This document shows, one piece after another, positions 15,103-21,578 of a DNA stretch of 33,418 bases. Source of the DNA: Candidatus Zipacnadia bacterium (GTDB lineage: Bacteria > Armatimonadota > Zipacnadia > Zipacnadales > UBA5352); NCBI GenBank assembly GCA_029821265.1, contig JALGTR010000011.1, positions 1 to 33,418 of the forward strand, in the 5' to 3' direction. Every line of letters starts with the position of its first letter. Position 1 is the stretch's first letter. The translations under genes were made by a program, and so were the position numbers. The notes under the pieces were generated by a model. That model was given only the letters and a program-made list of their open reading frames with translations, was not told the DNA's origin and ran no database searches.

Positions 15103-15882
15103 ATGGCAGAGGCGAAGCTGATCAACCCGTATCCGAAGGGTCTCACCGAGGTCGAGATGCGCTACTGCCCGGGCTGCACACACGGGACAGCGCACCGGCT
15201 GGTGGCCGAGGTGCTCGAGGAACTCGACATCATCGACCGCACTGTGGCTATCGCGACGGTGGGCTGTTCGGTGTACGCCTACGAGTATTTCAACACCGAT
15301 GCGGTCCAGGCGGCGCACGGACGCGGCCCCGCGGTGGCCACTGGAATCAAGCGCGTGCAACCCGAGACGGTGGTCTTCAGCTATCAGGGGGACGGCGATC
15401 TCGCGTCGATCGGGATGGCCGAGGTGGTCCACGCCGCCGCCCGCAGCGAGAATATCACGATCATCTTCATCAACAACGCGGTCTTTGGGATGACGCAGGG
15501 ACAGATGGCGCCCACGACGCTGCTGGGGCAGAAGACGACGACCTCGCCACAGGGTCGCACGGTAGAGGCCGCCGGCTACCCCATCCGCATCTGCGAAATG
15601 CTCGCGACGCTCCCTGGCGCCAGCTTTCTCGCGCGCGAGGCGCTCACCACCCCTGCGCGCATCCGCTCGAGCAAACGCTCGATCAGGCGCGCATTCGAGA
15701 CGCAGCTCGCCGGCGCGGGGTTTGCACTGGTCGAGCTGCTGAGCATCTGTCCCACCTGGTGGCGCATGGACCCGCTCGAAGCGATCCGCCACGTCGAGGA
15801 GAAGATGATCGACTACTATCCGCTGGAGGTCTTCCGCGACCGCCTCGCCGAGGAAGACGAAGGAGGCGATACGAATGCGTGA
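15103..15882 (+). CDS. korB: 2-oxoacid:ferredoxin oxidoreductase beta subunit (KorB/VorA type)
   Basis: This 259-residue protein is the thiamine-diphosphate-binding subunit. It has the cysteine pair CPGCTHG near the N-terminus, a region around VGCSVYAYEYFNTDAVQAAHGRGPAVATG, and the ThDP motif GDGDLASIGMAEVVHAAARS ending with FINNAVFGMTQGQ. APTTLLGQKTTTSPQGR follows. The ATG at 15103 is preceded by AGGAG (15091-15095) at 7 bases; a TTG at 15088 is a poorer choice. The PTWWRM segment near the C-terminus is normal for the family. It lies 31 bases after the alpha gene and overlaps the gamma gene by 8 bases. Confidence 0.93.
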   Translation: MAEAKLINPYPKGLTEVEMRYCPGCTHGTAHRLVAEVLEELDIIDRTVAIATVGCSVYAYEYFNTDAVQAAHGRGPAVATGIKRVQPETVVFSYQGDGDLASIGMAEVVHAAARSENITIIFINNAVFGMTQGQMAPTTLLGQKTTTSPQGRTVEAAGYPIRICEMLATLPGASFLAREALTTPARIRSSKRSIRRAFETQLAGAGFALVELLSICPTWWRMDPLEAIRHVEEKMIDYYPLEVFRDRLAEEDEGGDTNA

Positions 15883-16420
15883 GGAGCTCTTCATGGCGGG
15901 TCTGGGCGGGCAGGGCGTGAACCTCGCGGGCCAGCTCATCGCGAGGGCCGGGATGGACATCGGACTGAACGTCTCATGGTTCCCGATCTACAGCCCGGAG
16001 GTGCGGGGCGGATACTCCACCTGCACGATCGTCCTCACCGATGGGCGGGTCGGCAGCCCGACCTCCGAACATCCGACCTCGATGATTCTGATGGACCCAA
16101 CGGCGGTCGAGAACTTCGCTGCGCCGCTGGTGCGGGGCGGCTTGATGGTGGTTAACAGCTCATTGGTGCCAGAGCGGCCGGAGGGGGATTTCCGGGTGCT
16201 GATGGTGCCCGCGAACGATATCGCCGCCGAGATAGGTAACGAACGAACAGTCAACATGGCGCTGATCGGAGCGTGGGCGGCCGGTACGGGTCTGATGGAC
16301 GTCGAGGACGTGGCGGGGTCACTGCGCGCGATGCTACCAGAGCGCCATCATCGGCACATGCCCGACAATGAGAATGCACTCAAGCGCGGCGCGGAGATCG
16401 GGGAAACCGCGCGGCTTTGA
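15875..16420 (+). CDS. korC: 2-oxoacid:ferredoxin oxidoreductase gamma subunit
   Basis: This 181-residue protein shows the gamma-domain signature GLGGQGVNLAGQLIARAG at residues 10-27, then SWFPIYSPEVRGGYSTCTIVL and a C-terminal NMALIGAWAAGTGL segment. The gamma subunit helps bind CoA and stabilises the alpha-beta core. The ATG at 15875 has a strong AGGAGG (15861-15866) 8 bases upstream and sits within the end of the beta gene. It closes the four-gene operon; 59 bases separate it from the translin-family gene, which may share the transcript. Length is normal. Confidence 0.92.
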   Translation: MREELFMAGLGGQGVNLAGQLIARAGMDIGLNVSWFPIYSPEVRGGYSTCTIVLTDGRVGSPTSEHPTSMILMDPTAVENFAAPLVRGGLMVVNSSLVPERPEGDFRVLMVPANDIAAEIGNERTVNMALIGAWAAGTGLMDVEDVAGSLRAMLPERHHRHMPDNENALKRGAEIGETARL

Positions 16421-16479
16421 TGCAGTGCGCCGTGTGTTGCAGCTTGAGCCGGCCCAGCCACTGAGGAGAGATCGAGCCG

Positions 16480-17163
16480 ATGCTCCGTAAGATAGATCAG
16501 TACGCAGATGAGGCTCGCGAGCAGCTTGAGCAGATCCACGTGGACCGCGAGCAGGCATACACCACTTCGCGCGAGGTGGTGCAGGCGGCATCGGCCACGA
16601 TCAAGGCCGTCCACCGGGGGGACTTCGACGAGGCACGCGAGCAGGTCGCGCACACCCGAGAGTTGCATGATCAGATGATGGCGGCAGTTGCGGCGAGCCC
16701 GGTGATCGGCTACTCGGGCTTCGTCGGTGATGCCGCGCGTGAGTACGCCGAGGCGGCCCTGGTGCTGGCGCTGATCGCTGACAGCGAGCTACTGGGGCCC
16801 ACAGAGATCGGCGTGGATCACGCCGACTGGCTGAACGGCCTCGGTGATGCGGTGGGTGAGCTGCGCCGCCATGTGCTGGACCTGATCCGGCACGATGAGG
16901 TCGACGAGGCCGAGAAGTACCTGGAGATGATGGACGAAATATACCAGACGATCATGAGCTTTGATTACCCGCAGGCGGTGACGAAGGGTCTGCGCACACG
17001 CTCGGATCAAGCCCGAGGAGCCGTTGAACGCACGCGCGGTGACCTGACGAACGCGCTGCGTCAGTCACGGCTCGAGCGCCGGATGCGCCAGCTTGAGGAG
17101 GCACTGGGGTCGGACGATGAGCCGTCGGCGGGCCTGGAAGACTTCAAACGCGATCGACCTTGA
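16480..17163 (+). CDS. Translin/Trax family protein (putative RNA-binding or RNase)
   Basis: This 227-residue protein is predicted all-helical. Its motif order matches the translin fold: an N-terminal helix, REVVQAASATIKAVHRGDFDEA, and GYSGFVGDAAREYAEAALVL. WLNGLGDAVGELRRHVLDLI, YLEMMDEIYQTIMSFDYPQA and LRTRSDQARGAVERTRGDLT follow. In eukaryotes translin and Trax form the C3PO endoribonuclease; the EYxEA helix carries catalytic acidic residues of Trax, and Glu88 and Glu91 occupy that position here. Archaeal homologues assemble octamers around RNA. Start ATG at 16480, with GAGGAG in the 16463-16468 area. Its stop overlaps the -35 of the rplU promoter. Such proteins are sometimes misannotated as haloacid dehalogenase. 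Family call is good; RNase activity is inferred. Confidence 0.83.
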   Translation: MLRKIDQYADEAREQLEQIHVDREQAYTTSREVVQAASATIKAVHRGDFDEAREQVAHTRELHDQMMAAVAASPVIGYSGFVGDAAREYAEAALVLALIADSELLGPTEIGVDHADWLNGLGDAVGELRRHVLDLIRHDEVDEAEKYLEMMDEIYQTIMSFDYPQAVTKGLRTRSDQARGAVERTRGDLTNALRQSRLERRMRQLEEALGSDDEPSAGLEDFKRDRP

Positions 17164-17188
17164 CGGGGCCGGCGGGTTGCGTTACAAT
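17160..17188 (+). promoter_or_regulatory. Sigma70-type promoter of rplU-rpmA
   Basis: TTGACG at 17160-17165 and TACAAT at 17183-17188 are 17 bases apart, a near-consensus housekeeping promoter. The -35 hexamer overlaps the stop codon of the translin gene. Transcription would begin about 17195, giving a leader of roughly 85 bases before rplU. Confidence 0.75.
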
Positions 17189-17198
17189 ATACGTCCGG

Positions 17199-17240
17199 CA
17201 GTTGATGGCGCGAGACTGTGCGCCGTCGACTGTTTCTTTT
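17199..17240 (+). terminator. Hairpin plus T-tract in the rplU leader (attenuator candidate)
   Basis: Bases 17199-17211 can pair with 17220-17232 in a continuous 13-bp stem (two G-U pairs) closed by an 8-base loop. It is followed at once by TTTCTTTT (17233-17240). This is the shape of an intrinsic terminator, yet it lies just downstream of the rplU promoter and upstream of the rplU start. It could end upstream transcripts, or act as an attenuator in an autogenous L21 leader; ribosomal-protein leaders upstream of rplU are known in Firmicutes. Confidence 0.6.
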
Positions 17241-17278
17241 GGCTTGTGTGGTTTGCACGATTGCGAAGGAGCAGGGCC

Positions 17279-17593
17279 ATGTACGCGATAGTTGAAGTCG
17301 GCGGGCGCCAGCACATGATGCAGCCCGATCAGGTCGTGAAGGTGGATCGCCTCTCCGCCGAGCCCGGCGAAGAGATCACGCTCGACAAAGTTCTCGCGAT
17401 CAGAGACGATAGTGGTGAGCTGCGCGTGGGCCGGCCGTACATCGACGACGCGTCGGTCAAGGCCCGGGTGGTGCAGCAGGGCCGCGACCGGAAGGTCACT
17501 GTTGTGAAGTACAGGGCGAAGAAGCGCTACCGCCGCAAGATCGGGCATCGGCAGCACTTCACGGCGCTGAAGGTTGAGGATATCACGGGCTGA
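17279..17593 (+). CDS. rplU: 50S ribosomal protein L21
   Basis: This 104-residue protein has the L21 start MYAIVEVGGRQHMMQ, the central PGEEITLDKVLAI segment and the basic RNA-binding end YRAKKRYRRKIGHRQHFTALKVEDI. L21 binds 23S rRNA and contacts L20. The ATG at 17279 is chosen over upstream in-frame codons because AAGGAG (17266-17271) lies 7 bases ahead and the family starts exactly there. It leads rplU-rpmA-obgE, a conserved order. No prp (ysxB) protease gene sits between rplU and rpmA, consistent with the unextended L27 downstream. Confidence 0.97.
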   Translation: MYAIVEVGGRQHMMQPDQVVKVDRLSAEPGEEITLDKVLAIRDDSGELRVGRPYIDDASVKARVVQQGRDRKVTVVKYRAKKRYRRKIGHRQHFTALKVEDITG

Positions 17594-17652
17594 CCGGCGC
17601 CGGACGCACGCAATCTTTTTGAGTACGCTTCAATGGACGGGAGCTGGCACAG

Positions 17653-17922
17653 ATGGCTCATAAGAAGGGAATGGGGTCAACCCGAAACGGGCGAGACTCC
17701 CGAAGCAAAAGACTGGGAACCAAGCGCTTCGAGGGCCAGCAGGTGAAGGCCGGCGGCATCATCGTGCGCCAGCGCGGCACCAAGTTTATGCCGGGGCGTA
17801 ACGTGGGCCTCGGCAGCGATGACACGCTTTTCGCCAAGGCCGACGGGTTCGTGGAGTTCGAGCAGAAGGGCAGGAACAAGCTCGTTCACGTCTGGCCCGA
17901 AGAGGCCGAGGTGGCCTCCTGA
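17653..17922 (+). CDS. rpmA: 50S ribosomal protein L27
   Basis: This 89-residue protein begins directly with [20 protein letters not shown], the unextended form whose N-terminal tail reaches the peptidyl-transferase centre. The central [15 protein letters not shown] and [11 protein letters not shown] motifs complete the match. Firmicutes often carry an extra N-terminal segment cut by Prp; it is absent here. A GGGAG stretch lies about 10 bases before the ATG. The gene ends 37 bases before a strong terminator hairpin. Confidence 0.97.
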   Translation: MAHKKGMGSTRNGRDSRSKRLGTKRFEGQQVKAGGIIVRQRGTKFMPGRNVGLGSDDTLFAKADGFVEFEQKGRNKLVHVWPEEAEVAS

Positions 17923-17958
17923 CAGGAGCGCCATGGCGCGCCAATGCGGTTTCGATGA

Positions 17959-17991
17959 CTGCCGGCACCCGCGAGGTGTGCCGGCAGTTTT
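17959..17991 (+). terminator. Intrinsic terminator between rpmA and obgE
   Basis: CTGCCGGCAC (17959-17968) is perfectly complementary to GTGCCGGCAG (17978-17987) around a 9-base loop, and TTTT follows at 17988-17991 with a further TT shortly after. It ends the rplU-rpmA message, with partial read-through being the likely route to obgE 33 bases downstream, since no separate obgE promoter is evident. Confidence 0.85.
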
Positions 17992-18023
17992 CGTTGGCAG
18001 CATTCAAGACCGGGGAGTGACCG

Positions 18024-19331
18024 ATGAGCAACTTCATCGATGAGGCGGAGATCACCGTTCGCGCGGGGGATGGCGGTGACGGTGTTGTGAGCTTCCGACG
18101 CGAGGCGTTCGAGCCCCGGGGAGGGCCGAACGGCGGCGACGGCGGCGACGGGGGCAACGTCTATCTCGAGGTCAAGGACGACATGCGCACGCTGCTGGAT
18201 TTCCAGTACCGCAATGTCTTCAAGGCCGAGCACGGGCGAATGGGCACGTCGAAGAAGCATCGCGGGCGCAACGGGCAGGATATGATCGTGCCCGTCCCGC
18301 CCGGCACCGTAGTGTACGACCTCGACCTCGGTCAGCAGGTCGCGGATCTCACCGTCGGCGGACAGCGGATGCTGGTTGCGCGTGGCGGTAAGGGCGGTCG
18401 CGGTAACGCCTCCTTCGCCACGCCCAGCCGGCAGGCGCCGCGCTTCGGCCAGCGTGGCGCTCCAGGCGAGGAGCGGCATCTGCGGCTGGAACTGAAGTTG
18501 CTTGCGGATGTGGGCATCATCGGCTACCCGAACGCCGGCAAGTCGAGCTTTATCGCCCGTGTGTCGGCCGCGAAGCCCGAGGTGGCGGCGTATCCTTTCA
18601 CCACGCTGCAGCCGAACCTTGGCGTGGTCCAGTTCGAGGACTTCACGACCATGGTGATCGCCGACATGCCCGGGCTTATCGTCGGCGCCCACGAGGGCGT
18701 GGGCCTTGGCGACCAGTTCCTGCGGCACATCGAGCGCACGAAGCTGCTGCTTCACATGCTCGATGCGAGCGCCCTCGAGGGTAGGGACCCGCTCGAGGAC
18801 TTTCGCGAGATCAACCATGAGCTGAAGATGTATAACGAGCAGCTCGCGGAGCTTGAGCAGATCGTGGCGCTGAACAAGATGGATCTGCCGCAGGCACGAG
18901 AGAACGAGCCGGAACTTCGCGCAAAGCTGGAGGCGGAGGGTTACGCCGTCTTCGCGATCTCGGCGGCCACCGGCCAGGGGATCGACCCGCTGCTCGATCA
19001 CATGCGCGAACGCCTCTTCGCTCACGGGCACGAGGTCGAGCGCGAGGCGCCGGAGGAGGCGGAGATGGAGCTGGAGATCCCGCCGCTGCCGTGGCGGAGC
19101 ATGTCGGTCCGGCGCGTGGACAGCGAGACGATGGAGGTCAGCGGCACACGGATCGAGCGACTCGCCGCAACGGTGGACATGGAGGCCGACGAGGCCGTCG
19201 CCTGGTTCCAGCAGCAGCTTGAGGAGCAGGGCGTGATGAAGGCGCTGCGCGAGGCGGGCGTCGAGGAGGGCGACACGGTGGTCATCGGCAACGTGGAGTT
19301 CATCTACACCACCCAGCCGCCGAGGAAATAG
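18024..19331 (+). CDS. obgE: Obg family GTPase (ObgE/CgtA)
   Basis: This 435-residue protein has all three Obg domains. The glycine-rich N-terminal Obg fold spans residues 1-157 (FIDEAEITVRAGDGGDG, GGPNGGDGGDGGNVYL, ARGGKGGRGN). The G domain carries G1 GYPNAGKSS, the TTLQPNLG switch, G3 DMPGLI, G4 NKMD and G5 SAAT. The C-terminal OCT domain contains EEGDTVVIGNVEFIY. Obg binds the 50S subunit and links ribosome assembly to GTP/ppGpp status. The ATG at 18024 follows GGGGAG at good spacing. The gene is separated from rpmA by a terminator. Confidence 0.97.
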   Translation: MSNFIDEAEITVRAGDGGDGVVSFRREAFEPRGGPNGGDGGDGGNVYLEVKDDMRTLLDFQYRNVFKAEHGRMGTSKKHRGRNGQDMIVPVPPGTVVYDLDLGQQVADLTVGGQRMLVARGGKGGRGNASFATPSRQAPRFGQRGAPGEERHLRLELKLLADVGIIGYPNAGKSSFIARVSAAKPEVAAYPFTTLQPNLGVVQFEDFTTMVIADMPGLIVGAHEGVGLGDQFLRHIERTKLLLHMLDASALEGRDPLEDFREINHELKMYNEQLAELEQIVALNKMDLPQARENEPELRAKLEAEGYAVFAISAATGQGIDPLLDHMRERLFAHGHEVEREAPEEAEMELEIPPLPWRSMSVRRVDSETMEVSGTRIERLAATVDMEADEAVAWFQQQLEEQGVMKALREAGVEEGDTVVIGNVEFIYTTQPPRK

Positions 19332-19374
19332 CTCCGCGCGTGTCGATTTGCGGCTCTACCCGCCCTGAGGAGCA

Positions 19375-19403
19375 TTGCCGCTGCTGGGGGTTTGGAGTAT
19401 AAT
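19375..19403 (+). promoter_or_regulatory. Sigma70-type promoter upstream of the IscU/NifU gene
   Basis: TTGCCG at 19375-19380 and a perfect TATAAT at 19398-19403 are 17 bases apart in the obgE-iscU gap. The transcript would have a leader of about 50 bases. No clear binding site for an iron-sulfur regulator (IscR or similar) was recognised next to it. Confidence 0.75.
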
Positions 19404-19459
19404 GCATGCGCTTAAGACACGTGGCCTGACGTGAATACCCGTCGGCGAGAGGGCTATTG

Positions 19460-19912
19460 ATGCAATACTCCGAGAAGGTCATTGAGCACTTCCAGAACCC
19501 GCGCAATGTCGGCGTCCTCGAGGACGCCAACGCCGTCGGCGAGGTCGGCAACCCTCGTTGCGGCGACATAATGAAGATCACAATGCGCATCAATGACGAG
19601 ACCGAGGTCATCGAGGACATCAAGTTCCAGACCTTCGGCTGCGGTGCCGCGATCGCCGTCAGCTCGATCCTGACTGAGCTGGTCAAGGGAAAGACCGTCG
19701 AGGACGCGCTTGAGGTGAGCAACAAGGACGTCGTCGAGGAGTTGGACGGTCTGCCGAACATCAAGATGCACTGCTCGGTCCTCGGCGAAGAGGGCATCGC
19801 CGCCGCCGCGAAGGACTACTACGAGCGGCACCCCGAGAAGACCCCGCCGGCGAATCTCGAGCCGAAGATCAAGCGGCTTGAGGCGCTGGACGCGCACGAA
19901 CACGAGGAGTAG
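19460..19912 (+). CDS. iscU: IscU/NifU-type iron-sulfur cluster scaffold
   Basis: This 150-residue protein matches the IscU/NifU N-terminal scaffold: YSEKVIEHFQNPRNVG, then GNPRCGD with Cys34 and Asp36, FGCGAAIAVSS with Cys61, KGKTVEDAL, and KMHCSVLGEEGI with His104 and Cys105. These residues assemble a transient [2Fe-2S] or [4Fe-4S] cluster for transfer to apoproteins. A charged tail of about 25 residues follows the domain; there is no C-terminal NifU Fe-S domain. ATG at 19460 is chosen over a TTG one codon earlier. No cysteine desulfurase (iscS/nifS) gene is adjacent, so the sulfur donor must be encoded elsewhere. Clients in this window could include the ferredoxin-like KorD and other Kor subunits. 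Confidence 0.94.
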   Translation: MQYSEKVIEHFQNPRNVGVLEDANAVGEVGNPRCGDIMKITMRINDETEVIEDIKFQTFGCGAAIAVSSILTELVKGKTVEDALEVSNKDVVEELDGLPNIKMHCSVLGEEGIAAAAKDYYERHPEKTPPANLEPKIKRLEALDAHEHEE

Positions 19913-19914
19913 CA

Positions 19915-20817
19915 GTGGGGAGGATCCCCGACACCGCGCACGGAGTCGACGCGGAGCTGCTGGCGTCACTGGACTCCATGGAGCTGCGCGCGCGCACGAT
20001 GGTGGAGGGGCACTACTCCGGGCAGCACCGCAGCCCCTACCGCGGCGCGTCGATTGAGTTCGCCGACCACCGCCCCTACACGCACGGTGACGAGCTACGC
20101 CACCTCGACTGGCGGCTGTATGGCCGCAGCGACCACCTCTTCATCAAGCAGTACGAGGCCGAGACGAATCTCACGCTCCACCTGCTGCTGGACGCCTCGG
20201 CCTCGATGGCCTACCCGGAGAGCGGTATCACCAAGCTCACCTGCGCCTCGTGGCTGGGCGCAGGGCTTGCCTACCTCGCCTGGCGCCAGCGCGACGCTGT
20301 CGGGCTGAGCGTCTTCGACGTGAAGATGCGCCACCATCTCGCCCCCATGAGCCGCAAGGGTCACCTCCAGCGCATTTTCGACACACTTGAGGGCGTCGAG
20401 GCCAGTGGCGAGGGCTCGGTCGGCGAGGCGCTGCTGTCGATCGGATCCACGCTCCAGCGACGCGGTCTCGTGGTGGTTCTGTCCGATCTGCTCGGCGATC
20501 CGCGCGACATCCTACGCGCAGTCGGGGTGCTCAGGCATCGCGGCCACGATCTGATCTTGCTGCAGGTGCTCGACCGCGGTGAGATCGACCTTGGGCTGCG
20601 CGGTCCGGCGATCGTCGAGGATATGGAGACCGGCGAGCGGCTCGCAACCGATGCGGCCGAGGTTCGGGACGAGTACGGTGAGGCGATGCGCCGTCACGTC
20701 GACCGCATCCGCGATGGCTGCGTCCGACATGGGATCGATCACCAGCTTTTCGTGACCGACCGACCCTTCGGCCCGGCTCTGGTGAGCTACCTGGCGCGTC
20801 GGCGTCGGCGCCGATAG
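19915..20817 (+). CDS. DUF58 domain protein with von Willebrand A-like fold
   Basis: This 300-residue protein carries the DUF58 core: HRSPYRGASIEFADHRPYTHGDE, then LRHLDWRLYGRSDHLFIKQY and ETNLTLHLLLDASASM, where DASAS forms the first part of a metal-binding MIDAS site. A vWA-like alternation of strands and helices follows, with VVVLSDLLGDP. DUF58 proteins usually work with MoxR-family AAA ATPases and membrane Bat-type proteins, thought to act in chaperone-like or metal insertion roles. Neither partner is next to it here. The start is GTG at 19915, two bases after the IscU stop and 6 bases after GAGGAG. The basic C-terminus ends in an Arg run. Family call is firm; role is open. Confidence 0.9.
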   Translation: MGRIPDTAHGVDAELLASLDSMELRARTMVEGHYSGQHRSPYRGASIEFADHRPYTHGDELRHLDWRLYGRSDHLFIKQYEAETNLTLHLLLDASASMAYPESGITKLTCASWLGAGLAYLAWRQRDAVGLSVFDVKMRHHLAPMSRKGHLQRIFDTLEGVEASGEGSVGEALLSIGSTLQRRGLVVVLSDLLGDPRDILRAVGVLRHRGHDLILLQVLDRGEIDLGLRGPAIVEDMETGERLATDAAEVRDEYGEAMRRHVDRIRDGCVRHGIDHQLFVTDRPFGPALVSYLARRRRRR

Positions 20818-20881
20818 CCCCCGCACGCCCTGAGGCGGGCGAAGTGCGTCTCCGTGCCGGGGGCGCGAGCGCGCGGCTGAT

Positions 20882-20911
20882 TTGACTTTCACCCGCGGCC
20901 TGTGTTACGCT
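20882..20911 (+). promoter_or_regulatory. Probable promoter of the DUF151 gene
   Basis: TTGACT at 20882-20887 and TACGCT at 20906-20911 are 18 bases apart in the 176-base gap between the DUF58 and DUF151 genes. The -10 is one of the weaker ones in this window. An imperfect GC-rich inverted repeat (20817-20864) precedes it. Confidence 0.5.
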
Positions 20912-20993
20912 TCACGCTGCTGTCGCTGTCACCGCGTGCCCTGACAGCGGACGGCTGGCAGGCAGCAGGGAGGGGCGGAGGAGGCGTGTACGC

Positions 20994-21470
20994 ATGGTGC
21001 GCATGACAGTGCACAAGGTGGGGATCCACCCCAGCCAGAAGGCGCTCGTTATCCTCGCCGATGACGAGGAACGCCGCCTGCTGCCGATTATTATCGGCAT
21101 GTTCGAGGCGCAGGCCATCGCGATGGGCATCAGCGGTGAGGATATCGGCCGGCCGCTGACGCATGACCTGCTGCTGTCGGTGATCAACGAGCTCGAGGGC
21201 GAACTCGAGCGCATCGAGATCACGCGGCTGAGTGACACGACGTATTATGCGCTGCTTCACATAGTGCGCGACGGCGAGCGGCTGAAGATCGACGCCCGCC
21301 CGTCGGACGCCATTGCGCTGGCGCTGCGGGCCAACTGCCAGATATACGTTGCCGAGGAGGTCCTCGACGTGGCGGCGGTCGTCCCGGAAAGCGTCGTCGA
21401 TGAGGAGAACCTCGAGAAGTTCAAAGACCTGGTCGATAAGATCGACCTTGACGAGGACTCACTCGAGTAA
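20994..21470 (+). CDS. DUF151 (bifunctional nuclease domain) protein
   Basis: This 158-residue protein fits the DUF151/BFN family: VGIHPSQKALVILADDEE, LLPIIIGMFEAQAIAMGI, RPLTHDLLLSVINELEG, LKIDARPSDAIALALRANCQIYV and a final acidic helix. Members include plant and bacterial nucleases with DNase and RNase activity, but most bacterial versions are uncharacterised. The ATG at 20994 follows GGAGGAGG (20977-20984) at 9 bases; an ATG at 21003 would also give a family-like start. Length is usual. Confidence 0.92.
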   Translation: MVRMTVHKVGIHPSQKALVILADDEERRLLPIIIGMFEAQAIAMGISGEDIGRPLTHDLLLSVINELEGELERIEITRLSDTTYYALLHIVRDGERLKIDARPSDAIALALRANCQIYVAEEVLDVAAVVPESVVDEENLEKFKDLVDKIDLDEDSLE

Positions 21471-21519
21471 TACGGGAGGCTCACGCCCCGGCGCATCGCA
21501 CACCTCGATTGCCATTACT

Positions 21520-21541
21520 GGCCCGGGGGGTACCCGGTGCC
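21520..21541 (+). other. GC-rich hairpin between the DUF151 and UPF0182 genes
   Basis: An 8-bp stem with one bulged T can form here (GGCCCGGG against CCCGGTGCC) with a 5-base loop. No T-tract follows. It lies in the 108-base gap after the DUF151 stop and may end transcription weakly or be incidental in GC-rich DNA. Confidence 0.3.
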
Positions 21542-21578
21542 GCGAATCAGTCGTAGATGAAGTGGAGGACTCTCTTCT

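Noticed and set aside
20817-20864. Imperfect GC-rich inverted repeat after the DUF58 gene, considered as a terminator
   Set aside because: The pairing needs a bulge and a long loop of about 27 bases, and no T-tract follows.
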